From: Kitasatospora acidiphila
Lineage (GTDB): Bacteria > Actinomycetota > Actinomycetes > Streptomycetales > Streptomycetaceae
Assembly (NCBI RefSeq): GCF_006636205.1
Contig: NZ_VIGB01000003.1
Location: 7,132,501 to 7,196,500, forward strand
Direction of reading: 5' to 3'
Length of the DNA: 64,000 nt
Each line of letters opens with the position of its first letter. Within the stretch, counting starts at the first letter, position 1. Shown here piece by piece: positions 23,643 through 34,516 of the stretch. A model generated the notes under the pieces. It ran no database searches. It was not told where the DNA came from and saw only the letters and a list, made by a program, of their open reading frames with translations. Position numbers and translations under genes: made by a program.

Positions 23643-25565
23643 ATGAGACACCACCGGTTACCCTCGATGGCGGTCATCGCCACCGTGCTGTTCGCTTTCG
23701 CCGCCGCGCTGCTCGGCCCGGTCGGCACCGCCTGGGCGGGCTCCGTGCACAACGGGGCCAGCCAGCCCGTCTACTCCTACACCGACGCCATCCGGGAGAG
23801 CGTCTGGGTCGACACCGGAACCGTGGTCGACGGCGCGCCCGTCCGGGTCGCCGCCGACATCATCCGGCCCCGGGAACCGGCCGCCCACGGCCGCCGGATA
23901 CCCGTGATCATGGACGCCAGCCCGTACTACTCCTGCTGCGGGCGCGGCAACGAGAGCCAGGTCAAGACCTACGACGCCAACGGCCAGCCGGTGCAGTTCC
24001 CGCTCTACTACGACAACTACTTCGTGCCGCGCGGCTATGCGGTGGTGCTGGTCGACCTGGCCGGCACCAACCGGTCCGACGGCTGCGAGGACGTCGGCGG
24101 CCCGCTTGAGGTGGCCGGTGCCAAGTCGGTCATCGACTGGATCAACGGCCGTGCCACCGCGCACAGTTCGCGCACCGGCGGCACCGAGGTCAAGGCCTCC
24201 TGGGCCGACGGCTCGGTCGGGATGATCGGCAAGTCCTGGGACGGCACCATCGCCAACGGCGTGGCGGCCACCGGCGTCGACGGCCTGAAGACCATCGTGC
24301 CGATCTCCGCGATCAGCTCCTGGTACGACTACTACCGCTCGCAGGGCGCGCCGCTCTACCCGGGCACCCCCGCCGACCTGGCCGGCTACGTCGAGGACCC
24401 GGCCACCACCGCGCGCTGCGCCACCACGCAGGGCGAGTTGGCCGCCGGCGCCCCCTACAGCGGCGACTGGACCTCGTTCTGGCAGCAGCGCGACTACGTG
24501 GCCAATGCGGACAAGGTGAAGGCCAGCGTCTTCGTGGTGCACGGCCAGCAGGACCTCAACGTCCGTACCGTGCACTTCGGGCAGTGGTGGGACGCGCTGG
24601 CCGCCCGCGGGGTGCCGCGCAAGATCTGGCTCTCCCAGACCGGCCACGTCGACCCGTTCGACTACCGGCGCTCGGCCTGGGTGGACACCCTGCACGGCTG
24701 GTTCGACCACTACCTGATGGGCGTCGACAACGGCATCGACCGCCAGCCGATGGCCGACATCGAGCGCGCCCCCGACCAGTGGTCCACCGACGCCAAGTGG
24801 CCCGCCCCCGGGACCCGGTTGACCACCGTGCACCTGAACCCCGGTACCCTGGGCGGCAGTTCCACCAACTCTGGCACCACGGCCTTCACCGACGACCCGA
24901 GCCGCGACGAGAACGCCTGGGCCGCCGACGTCGACCGCAGCACCCCCGACAAGACCGTGTTCAGCACCCGGGCGCTCGACCACGACGTGCGGATGTCCGG
25001 CAGTGGCGACCTGACCCTCACGGTCGGCTCCAGCACCACCAGCGCCCATCTGAGCGCGGTGCTGGTGGACATCGGGCCCGCCGCGATCCGCAACTACCTG
25101 GGCTCGGGCGAGGGGATCAGCACCCTGACCACCCGCTCCTGCTGGGGCGAGGGCACCCCGGGCGACACCGGCTGCTTCCTGGACACCGCCGCCGACACCT
25201 CGCAGGTCGGTGCCACGGTCTTCAGCCGCGGCTGGATCGACCTCGGGCACTACGCCTCGCTCGACCACGGCCGGCCGCTCACCCCGGGCACGCCGTACCG
25301 GATGACCGTGCACCTGTCGCCGACCGACCACGTGGTCCCGGCCGGGCACCGGCTGGCGCTGATCGTGGCCGGCACCGACAACGGCCTGATCGACCCGCCG
25401 GACACCAAGCCGACGCTCACCGTGGACCTCAGCCACTCCGAGCTGCGGCTGCCGCTGGTCGGCGGGACCGGCGCGCTGCCGGCCGGCCAGCAGCCCAGGG
25501 CGGCGGCGAGCCAGGCAGCGCCGCTCGCCGTTCTGACGGGTCGCCAACCGGCCGATCTGCGCTGA
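23643..25565 (+). CDS. Secreted CocE/NonD-family hydrolase (Xaa-Pro dipeptidyl-peptidase-like)
   Basis: A 640-residue exported serine hydrolase. A signal peptide (VIATVLFAFAAALLG, cleavage near residue 32) leads into an alpha/beta domain. The catalytic triad is visible: Ser198 in GKSWDG, Asp304 in HGQQDLNV and His335 in TGHVDP. The C-terminal 200 residues (from about 400, TTVHLNPG) form the jelly-roll domain of PepX/CocE enzymes. TFxxDxSPYYSCCG near residue 90 is also typical. Annotated homologues are Xaa-Pro dipeptidyl-peptidases, releasing X-Pro dipeptides outside the cell; an esterase function is the alternative. Confidence 0.85.
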   Translation: MRHHRLPSMAVIATVLFAFAAALLGPVGTAWAGSVHNGASQPVYSYTDAIRESVWVDTGTVVDGAPVRVAADIIRPREPAAHGRRIPVIMDASPYYSCCGRGNESQVKTYDANGQPVQFPLYYDNYFVPRGYAVVLVDLAGTNRSDGCEDVGGPLEVAGAKSVIDWINGRATAHSSRTGGTEVKASWADGSVGMIGKSWDGTIANGVAATGVDGLKTIVPISAISSWYDYYRSQGAPLYPGTPADLAGYVEDPATTARCATTQGELAAGAPYSGDWTSFWQQRDYVANADKVKASVFVVHGQQDLNVRTVHFGQWWDALAARGVPRKIWLSQTGHVDPFDYRRSAWVDTLHGWFDHYLMGVDNGIDRQPMADIERAPDQWSTDAKWPAPGTRLTTVHLNPGTLGGSSTNSGTTAFTDDPSRDENAWAADVDRSTPDKTVFSTRALDHDVRMSGSGDLTLTVGSSTTSAHLSAVLVDIGPAAIRNYLGSGEGISTLTTRSCWGEGTPGDTGCFLDTAADTSQVGATVFSRGWIDLGHYASLDHGRPLTPGTPYRMTVHLSPTDHVVPAGHRLALIVAGTDNGLIDPPDTKPTLTVDLSHSELRLPLVGGTGALPAGQQPRAAASQAAPLAVLTGRQPADLR

Positions 25566-25573
25566 TGGGTTGA

Positions 25574-25607
25574 GGGTGGGGGCGGCCTCGATCGGCCGCC
25601 CCCACCC
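25574..25607. terminator. Bidirectional terminator
   Basis: Perfect 14-bp arms at 25574-25587 and 25594-25607 (GGGTGGGGGCGGCC and complement) with a 6-nt loop, between the convergent hydrolase and ferredoxin genes, 8 and 6 nt from their stops. Confidence 0.8.
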
Positions 25608-25613
25608 GGGCCG

Positions 25614-25862
25614 TCACGGCGCGAGCTGCTCGCCGGTCGCCGCCCGGCGCACCGTGATCGCCTCCATCGGGCAGAGCTCGGCGGCCTCCACCACCTCGTC
25701 CAGCGCGTCGGTGCGCGCCCGCAGCGGGCGGGCCCGGCCGTCGCTGAGGGCCAGGTCATCGGGGGCGCTGGCCACGCAGAGCCCGGTACCCGCACAGCGC
25801 AGCCGGTCCACGGACACCGTCAGGCCGCCCTGCTCGCCCTGCTGGGCGTCCTGGGCGCTCAC
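25614..25862 (-). CDS. 3Fe-4S ferredoxin (P450 partner)
   Basis: An 82-residue small acidic ferredoxin with a GTG start that overlaps the P450 stop (GTGA). Cys23 and Cys29 in CAGTGLC plus Cys64 in AELCP are the three cluster ligands of the single-cluster ferredoxins that deliver electrons to actinobacterial P450s. The strand VSVDRLRC and the helix LDEVVEAAELCPMEAI are as expected. Its position directly behind the P450 indicates it is the dedicated electron donor; the reductase is elsewhere. Confidence 0.9.
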   Translation of the reverse strand: MSAQDAQQGEQGGLTVSVDRLRCAGTGLCVASAPDDLALSDGRARPLRARTDALDEVVEAAELCPMEAITVRRAATGEQLAP

Positions 25863-27066
25863 CAGGTGGCCGGCAGGGTCAGCGGGCTGCGGGTGAGCAG
25901 GCCCCGTCGCCACTCGATCTGCGCCACCGGCACCGCCAGCCGCAGCCCCGGCAGCCGGCGGGCCAGCCGGTGCAGGGCCAGCTCCAGCTCCATCCGGGCC
26001 AGCCAGGCGCCCAGGCAGTGGTGCGGGCCGGCGCCGAAGGTCAGGTGCGGCGTGCCCACCGGGTTGAACAGCTCCGCCTGCCAGTCGGCCGGGTAGACCT
26101 GCGGATCGTGGTTGGCGCCGAAGGTGTCCGCGGCCACCACCGCGCCGGCCGGGATCAGCACCCCGCCGATCTCCACGTCCTCCTTGGCCCGGCGCAGCAG
26201 CCCGGGCAGCACCTTGTTCTCGCCGAGCGGCACGCTGCGCAGCAGCTGCTCGGCGGCCGCGCCGGCCTCGTCCTCGCCGCCGGCCAGCTGCTCCCAGGCG
26301 TCCCGGCCGTCGCCGAGCAGGTAGACCAGCGCGTTGCCGAGCGAGGTCATGGTGGTCTCGTGGCCGGCCACCACCAGCCCGATGACCAGCCGCACGATCT
26401 GGTGCTCCGTCACCTCGCCGTCCTCGTCGGCGGCCAGCACCAGCGAGCTGACCAGGTCGTCGCCGGGCTCGGCGCGGCGCTTGGCCACCAGGGCGGTGCC
26501 GAAGGCGAGGAAGTCGACGATCGCGTCCTGCACCTGCTCCGGGGTGTAGGCGGAGGCGGAGAGCGCATGGTCGCTCCAGTAGGCCAGCCGCTTGAGGTCC
26601 AGGCCGTCCAGGCCCATCAGGCGGCTGATCACGGCGACCGGCAGCGGGCGGGAGAAGGCGCTGATCAGGTCGGCGGGCTGGGCGGCGTCGCTCAGCCGGC
26701 TCACCAGGTCCTCCACCACGGAGGCGACCCAGGGCCGCCAGCGGGCGATGGCGCGCGGGGTGAAGGCGCGCTGCACGGTGCGGCGCAGCCGCTGGTGCTC
26801 CTGGCCGTCGAGGTTGAGCAGCCCCTCCGGGTCGTCCAGCAGGTTGGGGTAGGGGGTGAGCGGGGGTGCGTCGGGGGCGTACAGGTGGCCCGGTCCAGGC
26901 GCGGATCGGTGAGCACCTGGCGCACGTCGGCGTGGCGGCGGACCAGGTAGACCGGGGTGCCGGTGAGCAGGGTGGTGAGCTCGGGCGGGCCGGCCTGCAT
27001 CGCCTGGCGGCAGTGCAGCGGGATGAGGGCTTCGGTGGGTGCGGCGTCGCTGGGGTCGAGGGACAC
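25859..27066 (-). CDS. Cytochrome P450 (one apparent frameshift)
   Basis: A soluble class I bacterial P450 of about 402 residues. The I-helix is LVIGLVVAGHETTMTS, the ExxR lies in the AAEQLLRSVPLGENK region (Glu-x-x-Arg in EQLLR), and the heme ligand Cys is in TFGAGPHHCLGAWLA. The start is GTG 27066 behind GGAGGAA. One G is missing near 26889-26891 (minus-strand GGG where GGGG is expected, in the segment encoding LDRGHLYAPDAP), which splits the N-terminal 50 residues from the rest. The lost base is read as a sequence error. Substrate unknown. It is coupled to the ferredoxin and divergent from the ABC exporter. Confidence 0.87.
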
Positions 27067-27116
27067 GGGTTCCTCCGGGAGTAGGCCTGGCTACTGACGG
27101 TAGACGGCAGATCACT

Positions 27117-27149
27117 CCTCAACCAGGGGGCGTTATCGGCCAGTTGAGG
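27117..27149. promoter_or_regulatory. Inverted repeat between P450 and ABC transporter genes
   Basis: CCTCAAC (27117-27123) and GTTGAGG (27143-27149) are perfect 7-bp arms 19 nt apart in the 166-bp divergent region. The geometry would suit a dimeric regulator controlling one or both genes. No regulator gene lies beside it. Confidence 0.35.
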
Positions 27150-27232
27150 GCGCGCGGCACTGCGCCGGGCGCCGGTTTGCCGGTCTGCGGGCGGCGGGCG
27201 CATCGTGGAGAAAGGATCAGGAGGTGCCTGCG

Positions 27233-28187
<955 letters not shown>

Positions 28188-28188
<1 letters not shown>

Positions 28189-29051
28189 TGGCCGTCGACA
28201 GGATGATCACGGTGACGCCGGCGCGGTCGGTGCCGGCCGCCTCCCGCTCGGCGCTGAGTGCGCTGATCCAGCGCGATCTGCGGGTGCTGTTCAAGAACTT
28301 CGGCGAGTTCGCCGGCCGGACCCTGATGCAGCCGCTGCTGCTGGTCTTCGTCTTCCTGTACGTCTTCCCGACCATCGGGCAGGGCGTGGGCAGCGGCGGC
28401 GGCCGGACGGGGGAGTCGGACTTCGCGACCGTGCTGGTGCCCGGGGTGGTCGCGGTGACCATCATGTTCCAGGGCATCCAGTCGGTGGCGATCCAGCTCT
28501 CCCAGGAGTTCGGCTACACCCGGGAGATCGAGGACCGGGTGCAGGCGCCCTGCCCGCTCTGGCTGGTCGCGGTGTCCCGGGTGCTCTCCGGGGCCACCCA
28601 GGGCATGATCTCGGCGGTGCTGGTCTTCCCGATCGCCGCAGTGGTGCACGCGCCCGGGGTGCACGCCCGGCTGTCGGTGCACTGGTGGGTGGTGGTCACC
28701 CTGATCCCGCTGGCCTGCCTGGCGATGACCTCGCTCGGGCTGGTGCTCGGCACCACCTTCGAACCGCGCAACATCGGGTTGATGTTCGGCTTCGTGGTGC
28801 TGCCGCTGGTCTTCCTGGGCGGCACCTACTACCAGTGGACCAAGCTCTCCGCCGTCCACGTCGGCGGCTTCCACTGGCTGCAGGTCCTGGTGCTGGTCAA
28901 TCCGCTGATCTACATCGCCGAGGGCATGCGGGCCGGGCTCACCGACACCGAACACATGCACCTCTATGTCGTCTACCCGGTGCTGATCGGCTTCTGCGTG
29001 CTCTTCCTCAGTCTCGGGCTGCGGAACTTCCGGCGCCGGGTGCTCTCTTGA
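28188..29051 (+). CDS. ABC-2 type exporter permease, DrrB-like
   Basis: A 287-residue membrane protein with about six TM helices (PLLLVFVFLYVFPTIG; VLVPGVVAVTIMFQG; VLSGATQGMISAVLVFPIAA; WWVVVTLIPLACLAM; and two more). The LIQRDLRVLFKN N-terminus and the EIEDRVQAPCPLWLVAVSRV loop with its EDR motif are typical of ABC-2 permeases of the DrrB type. It forms the transport pore with the ATPase encoded just upstream. The pair is next to, but divergent from, the P450, so a functional link is possible but unproven. Confidence 0.87.
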
Positions 29052-29062
29052 GGCGCGCGCTC

Positions 29063-30007
29063 TCAAGGCTTGCGAGGGCTCGCGTTCTTGAGGCTCGCCC
29101 GCACGGTCTCGCGCAGCGCCGCGGCCAGGTCGCCGTCGCCGGTCGGCTCCAGGAAGAGCTCGCGGGTGAGCAGCGCCGCGAGGTGCTCGGGCGCCAAGCC
29201 GCCCTCCCGGCCGGTCAGTTGATGGACCACCCCGACCCCGCGCAGGGCGGCGCCGAGCGCGGCCGGCGGGAGTCGCAGCACCGTCGGCGGGGTGGGCCGA
29301 CCGGCTGCGGCGGCGAGCTCGACGAGCAGCTGACGCCACGTCAGATTGCCGTCGGCGATGGGCAGATCGGCCCCGGATCCGCTCTCCAGCGCGTCGGCGG
29401 TGGCGCGGGCCACGGTGCCCACGGTGGTGACCGCGGTGCCGCCCGGCGGGGCCGCCAGCGGAGCCCCGGAACGCAGCCAGGGCACCAGCGGGGCGACCAG
29501 GGGCCGCCGCCCGGGCGTGGCACCGAAGACGAACGGGATCTCCAGCACCGCCACCGGCAGCTCGGGCCCGGCCGCCGCCCGGGCCTGCGCCGCCTGCGCC
29601 ACCCGGCTGCGGATGTACGGATGGCGGGCGGCCAACCGCAGCTCGGGCCGGCGGCGGTGGAACGCCGTGAAGTAGGAGCCGTGCAGCACCGCCCGCTCCA
29701 CCCCGACCCGGCGGGCGGCCGCCAGCAGCCGCCGCACCGGTGCCACATTGTGCGCGTGGAAGTGGGCGGCGGCCGGCCGGCGCGGCGTACTGCGGTCGTC
29801 GGCGCCGGTGGCGAACACCACGCCCTGGTGGCCGTCGAGCAGCTCGGCCCACTCGCCTTCGGTGAGCCGGTCGACGTCGCCCGTCAACCGGCCCGGATCG
29901 GGCGACGGCGTACGGGAGAGCACCGACACCGCATGGCCCCGGGAGGCCAACTCGGCCACCACGTGGTGGCCGAGGAACCCCGTACCGCCGATCACCAGTA
30001 CCCGCAT
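29063..30007 (-). CDS. NAD(P)-dependent epimerase/dehydratase-like protein (extended SDR)
   Basis: A 314-residue protein that begins MRVLVIGGTGFLGHHVVAEL, the nucleotide-binding motif GxxGxxG of extended SDRs. The catalytic Tyr-x-x-x-Lys is not obvious: YFTAFHRRR occupies the region, and HPYIRSRVAQ replaces the usual YxxSK. This resembles atypical SDRs annotated as sugar epimerases or NmrA-like proteins. The C-terminal half (GNLTWRQLLVELAAAAGRP) is family-typical. It may bind NAD(P) without classical catalysis. It follows metG (minus strand) by 10 bp and may be co-transcribed. Confidence 0.75.
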   Translation of the reverse strand: MRVLVIGGTGFLGHHVVAELASRGHAVSVLSRTPSPDPGRLTGDVDRLTEGEWAELLDGHQGVVFATGADDRSTPRRPAAAHFHAHNVAPVRRLLAAARRVGVERAVLHGSYFTAFHRRRPELRLAARHPYIRSRVAQAAQARAAAGPELPVAVLEIPFVFGATPGRRPLVAPLVPWLRSGAPLAAPPGGTAVTTVGTVARATADALESGSGADLPIADGNLTWRQLLVELAAAAGRPTPPTVLRLPPAALGAALRGVGVVHQLTGREGGLAPEHLAALLTRELFLEPTGDGDLAAALRETVRASLKNASPRKP

Positions 30008-30017
30008 GCGGGTGAGG

Positions 30018-31730
30018 CTACTGGGCGCCGAACCGCTCGCGCCAGGCCGCCAGGTCCTCGTCGGTGATCTTGGCGAAGAGCACCGGGGGGACGGTGAACG
30101 AGGTGCCGGCCGGGACGAAGTCCAGCGCGGCGGCCTGCTCCTGGCTGACCCAGGTGGGCTCGACGGCGGTGTCATCGGTGGCGAAGACCGCGCGCATCGC
30201 GGCGGCGCTGGCCGGGATGAACGGGGCCGACAGCACGCCGTAGAGGTGGATCAGCTGCATCGCCGTGCGCAGGGTCAGCGCGGCGCCCTCCGGGTTGGTC
30301 TTGATCTCCAGCCAGGGGGCCTTGGACTCCAGGTAGACGTTGCCCGCGCTCCACAGCGCGCGCAGCGCCTGGGCGGCCTTGCGGAACTGCAGGGTGTCCA
30401 GGTGGCCCTCGTACTCGGCGAGCAGGCCGGCGACCTCGGCGCCCAGCGCCCGCTCGGCCTCGCCCGGCGCGTCCCCGGCCGGGACGGTGTCGCCGAACCG
30501 CTTCAGCGAGAAGGAGAGCACCCGGTTGACGAAGTTGCCCAGGGTGTCGGCCAGGTCCTTGTTGACCGTGGACGAGAACAGCTCCCAGCTGAAGCTGGTG
30601 TCGTCCGACTCCGGCGCGTTGGCCATCAGGAAGTAGCGCCAGTAGTCGGCGGGCAGCAGCTCCAGGGCGGCGTCGGTGAAGATGCCGCGCTGCTGGCTGG
30701 TGGAGAACTTGCCGCCGTAGTAGTTCAGCCAGTTGAAGGCCTTGACGTAGTCGACCTTCTTCCACGGCGCGCGGGTGCCGAGCTGGGTGGCCGGGAACAT
30801 CACCGTGTGGAACGGGACGTTGTCCTTGGCCATGAACTCGGTGTAGCGCACGTCGGTGGTCTCGTACCACCAGGACTTCCAGTCCCGGTTGGCCGGGTCG
30901 GCGTCGGACCACTCCTTGGTGGCGCCGATGTACTCGATCGGGGCGTCGAACCAGACGTAGAAGACCTTGCCCTGGGCGGCCAGCTCCGGCCAGACGTCGG
31001 CCGGGAGCGGTACGCCCCAGTCCAGGTCACGGGTGATCGCCCGGTCGTTGAGGCCCTCGGTCAGCCACTTGCGGGCGATCGAGGAGGCCAGCGTCGGCCA
31101 GTCCTTGCCGTTCTCGTCGATCCAGGCCTCGACCTCGCCGGCCAGCTTGGACTGCAGCAGGAAGAGGTGGGTGGTCTCGCGGACCTCCAGCTCGGTGGAG
31201 CCGCTGACCGCCGAGCGCGGGTTGATCAGGTCGGTCGGGTCCAGCAGGCGGGTGCAGTTCTCGCACTGGTCGCCGCGGGCCTTGTCGTAGCCGCAGTGCG
31301 GGCAGGTGCCCTCGATGTAGCGGTCCGGCAGGAACCGGCCGTCGGCGATCGAGTAGACCTGGCGGATCGCGCGCTCCTCGATGAAGCCGTTGGCCTTCAG
31401 CTCGCGGGCGAACTCCTGGGTGATCTCGCGGTTCTGCTGCGAGGAGGAGCGGCCGAAGTAGTCGAAGGAGAGCGCGAAGCCGTCGTAGATCGCCTTCTGG
31501 GCGTCGTGCTGCTCGGCGCAGAACTCCTGGACCGACTGGCCGGCCGCCTTGGCGGCGAGCTCCGCCGGGGTGCCGTGCTCGTCGGTGGCGCAGATGTAGA
31601 GCACCTCGTGGCCGCGCTGGCGCAGGTAGCGGGAGTAGACATCCGCCGGGAGCATGGACCCGACCATGTTCCCCAGGTGCTTGATCCCGTTGATGTAGGG
31701 AAGCGCGCTGGTGATCAGGTGTCGAGCCAT
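30018..31730 (-). CDS. metG: Methionyl-tRNA synthetase (housekeeping)
   Basis: A 570-residue MetRS. The start MARHLITSALPYINGIKHLG contains the HIGH-equivalent HLG; the KMSKS loop is KFSTSQQRG. A Zn-binding insertion has four Cys in CPHCGYDKARGDQCENC. The anticodon-binding domain includes NFVNRVLSFSLKRFGD. Start ATG 31730 is preceded by AAGGAGC at 8 nt. It charges tRNA-Met. A second, divergent MetRS-like protein at 45664 belongs to the biosynthetic cluster and should not be confused with this gene. Confidence 0.95.
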   Translation of the reverse strand: MARHLITSALPYINGIKHLGNMVGSMLPADVYSRYLRQRGHEVLYICATDEHGTPAELAAKAAGQSVQEFCAEQHDAQKAIYDGFALSFDYFGRSSSQQNREITQEFARELKANGFIEERAIRQVYSIADGRFLPDRYIEGTCPHCGYDKARGDQCENCTRLLDPTDLINPRSAVSGSTELEVRETTHLFLLQSKLAGEVEAWIDENGKDWPTLASSIARKWLTEGLNDRAITRDLDWGVPLPADVWPELAAQGKVFYVWFDAPIEYIGATKEWSDADPANRDWKSWWYETTDVRYTEFMAKDNVPFHTVMFPATQLGTRAPWKKVDYVKAFNWLNYYGGKFSTSQQRGIFTDAALELLPADYWRYFLMANAPESDDTSFSWELFSSTVNKDLADTLGNFVNRVLSFSLKRFGDTVPAGDAPGEAERALGAEVAGLLAEYEGHLDTLQFRKAAQALRALWSAGNVYLESKAPWLEIKTNPEGAALTLRTAMQLIHLYGVLSAPFIPASAAAMRAVFATDDTAVEPTWVSQEQAAALDFVPAGTSFTVPPVLFAKITDEDLAAWRERFGAQ

Positions 31731-31880
31731 CCGGGGAAGCTCCTTCATCTAGGTGGCGCCACCCGGCTCGTGCGCGGGCCGGGCGGGCAGTCGGCGGCCA
31801 TCGCCGAGGATGGAGCCATTCTATCGGCCGGGACGTGGGCATCCGTACCGGCTGGTCAGGGGTGCACGGCGGGGTGTGCG

Positions 31881-31914
31881 CGCGGCCCCCGGGCTGAGGA
31901 GCTCGGGGGCCGCG
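31881..31914 (-). terminator. Terminator after the LCP-protein gene
   Basis: CGCGGCCCCCG (31881-31891) and CGGGGGCCGCG (31904-31914) are perfect 11-bp arms around a 12-nt loop, about 20 nt beyond the predicted LCP stop on the minus strand. Its position supports the corrected stop at 31934. Confidence 0.7.
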
Positions 31915-31933
31915 GCGTGGGGCTGAGGACGGG

Positions 31934-33779
31934 TCAGGGCTGGGGGACGTTCGGGGGTTCGGGCCGGTCCAGCTGTAGATGTAGTTGGTCTGGCCGTCCC
32001 TCCACGAGGTGTACGGGGCCGGGTTGACGTCCATGCACTGGTTGGCGTCGTCGGCCGCGTTCTGCGACTGGGCGGTGGTGGGCATGGCGGTGGGCACGGG
32101 CGCCTGCGGGGCGCTGCCGCCGCCTGCCGCGCCGAAGCTGTCGCCGCTGTTCCAGTCGGTGCCGACCCGCAGGGTCACCGAGGTGCCCGACTCGCCGGAC
32201 TGCTCAAGGGCCGAGTCCGGCAGGCCGAGCGCGGCGGCCACGGTCTTGGCCGAGTCCGCCTTGTTGGCGGGGTAGAGCAGCTTGGTGGGCGCGTTGGCGA
32301 CCTTGGTGCCGTCCGCTGAGGCACGGGTGAAGCCCTGCTGGACCAGCGCATCGGTGATCGCCTTGGCACGGCCGGTGACTCCGCTGGAGTTCTGCACCTC
32401 GACGTGGATGGTCGACTTGTCGACCGCGACGGAGGGCGCGGCGGCGGCCGGGGGCTGCTCGGCGCGGCCTGGGAGGGCGCGGCCGGAGCGGGGGAGTTGG
32501 CGGACGGCGGCGCGTTCTTGTCGAGCGGCACGTCGTTGACGATCATCTGGAACAGCTTCTGGGAGTCCGGGGAGGTCTCCACCAGGTTGTTCTTCGGGTT
32601 CCTCGGGTCCGGCACGTACTGCCACGGCATGGTGACCGTGGTGATCCGGTTGGTCGGGACCTTGTTGAGCTCCAGCGCCAGGCTGGTCAGCGCGCTGACC
32701 GTGGCGAGGCTCTTGTCCACCGTGAGCGCACTGGTGGCGGCCTGGGCCAGGTCGTTGAGCTTGACCGGGTTGGCCAGGGTGCCGGCCGACTTGAACTCGC
32801 GGATCATCGAGTTGATGTAGAGGTGCTGGGCCTGGGCGCGGCCGATGTCGGAGCCGTCGCCGAAGGCGTGCCGGGTGCGCAGCCACTCCAGGGCCTGCTC
32901 GCCCTTGATGGAGCGGGTGCCGGCCGGGAGGACCAGGTGGGAGCCGATCTCGTGGACGGTGCCGTCCGGGTCGTGCGTGATCTGGTCGTCCTTGACGTTC
33001 TCCTTGGTGCACACGTTCACACCGCCGATGGCGTCGGCCATGCTCACCACACCGGAGAAGTCGACCATCATGTAGTGGTCGATGTGGATCTGGGTGAGCA
33101 GCTCCCAGGTGTCCACCACGCAGCCCGGGTCGTTGACGTTGAGGCTGTCGGTGATGATCGTGTGCCGGGCCTTGAGGACCTTGCCGTTCTTGTCCTTGCA
33201 GTCCGGGATGTTCACCTGGGTGTCACGCGGGATGCTCATGATCGAGGCGTTGCTGCGGTCCGCCGAGAGGTGGACCAGCATCTCCACGTCCGCGTGCGGG
33301 GCGCTGTCCTCGCAGGCGCCGCCGAGCTGGCAGTCCTGGGAGCTGTTGCGGCCGTCGGAACCCAGCATCAGGATGTTCAGCGGCTTGCGGCCGAACGCGT
33401 CGGCCTTGGAGTCCGGGGCGAGGGCGGAGCCGCCGTTGTTCAGGTTGCCCTTCTTGATGTTGGAGTTGAGCTCCTGGATGTAGAGGTAACCGCCACCGAC
33501 CGAGACCAGCAGGGTGAGGCCGACCCCGTAGGCGGTGTACTTCAGCGCCCGCCTGCGCTTGGCGGCCTTGGTCAACGGGGCCTTGCGGCTGCGGGCGCGG
33601 CCGCCGGCCGCCGCACCGCCGGTGCCGCTCCCGGTGCCACCGCCGTTGCCCGCGGCCCGTCGGCCGCGTCCGCCCTTCGAGGGCTGCTGGGCAGCGCGGC
33701 GAGCGGCGGCGCGGCCGCCTTCCGCCGGGCTGCCGCCGGTCGGTTGACCATCGGTTGAGCGGTTACCGTCAAGCGTCAT
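31934..33779 (-). CDS. LytR-CpsA-Psr (LCP) family protein (two apparent frameshifts)
   Basis: A wall-assembly enzyme that transfers lipid-linked polymers to peptidoglycan. A basic, low-complexity cytoplasmic N-terminus (about 1-75) precedes a TM helix (YGVGLTLLVSVGGGYLYI). The LCP domain has LNILMLGSDGRNS, ADVEMLVHLSADR, SIPRDTQVNIP and the R-x-R of LRTRHAFGDGSDIGRAQAQ. The C-terminal LytR_C domain (IHVEVQNSSGVTGRAKAITD) is in another frame: one base is missing near 32460-32463. A second missing base near 31960-31967 is needed to reach the TGA at 31934; without it the frame stays open far into metG. The LCP body itself is uninterrupted. Confidence 0.85.
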
Positions 33780-33974
33780 AGGTGTCCACCAAGCGGGCTT
33801 TGCCAGGTCCTCCCTGGACTCTTGGCGGGAGACTATATCAATTCGAAATCATAGGTTTATGTGAGGATCCTAAGTTTCTGGGGACCCTGTGAAGGCCTTG
33901 TACATGAACTTCCTACCCGCAGGTATCCCCAACGTACACAACGGTGTTGACGTCTCTGGCAGTGGGAGCGGTTC
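33780..33974. promoter_or_regulatory. AT-rich divergent promoter region between LCP and CYTH genes
   Basis: This 195-bp region is markedly AT-richer than the coding sequence (for example around 33830-33870). On the minus strand TATAGT and TATGAT are -10 candidates for the LCP gene. On the plus strand TTGACG lies at about 33947. No clear operator repeat was found. Confidence 0.35.
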
Positions 33975-34505
33975 ATGGCTGACGGCAAGTACGCCCGGGT
34001 CGAGCGGGAGCGGCGGTTCCTGCTGGCGGGGGAGCCGGATCGGCGGGCGGTGACGGCCACCCGCCGGCTCACCGACCGCTACCTCACCGGCACCAGGCTG
34101 CGGCTGCGCGAGATGGTCCACCTGGAGACGGGGGAGGCGGTGTACAAGCTGACCCAGAAGCTGCCGGGTGACCAGCCGGACTGGGGGTTGACCACCACCT
34201 GCTACCTCTCGCCCGCCGAGTACCGGGTCTTCGCCACCCTGCCCGGTGCCGTGCTGGCCAAGACCCGCTACAGCGTCCCGCCGTTGGGCATCGACGTGTT
34301 CGACGCCCCGCTGGCCCCGCTGGTGCTGGCCGAGGCCGAGTTCGACAGCGAGGCCGAGGCGCGCGCCTTCCGACCGCCGGCCGGTGCCATCGCCGAGGTC
34401 ACCGCCGACCCCCGTTTCACCGGCGGCCGCCTGGTCACCGTCGAGCCGGGCGAACTGCGCGGCTGGCTCGCGGAGTACGGCCTCCAGCTAGCGGTCCTCC
34501 AGTAA
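33975..34505 (+). CDS. CYTH-domain protein (triphosphate tunnel metalloenzyme family)
   Basis: A 176-residue protein. The N-terminal signature is VERERRFLL, matching the CYTH ExExK motif except that Lys is Arg (Glu10, Glu12, Arg14). Alternating charged strands follow: RYLTGTRLRLREM, AVYKLTQKLP, and VLAEAEFDSEAEA, forming the tunnel. Relatives hydrolyse inorganic triphosphate or thiamine triphosphate, or are adenylate cyclases; which applies is unknown. GTTC precedes the ATG without an obvious Shine-Dalgarno except GGGAGC at about 33966. Confidence 0.82.
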   Translation: MADGKYARVERERRFLLAGEPDRRAVTATRRLTDRYLTGTRLRLREMVHLETGEAVYKLTQKLPGDQPDWGLTTTCYLSPAEYRVFATLPGAVLAKTRYSVPPLGIDVFDAPLAPLVLAEAEFDSEAEARAFRPPAGAIAEVTADPRFTGGRLVTVEPGELRGWLAEYGLQLAVLQ

Positions 34506-34516
34506 TAAGGACCGGG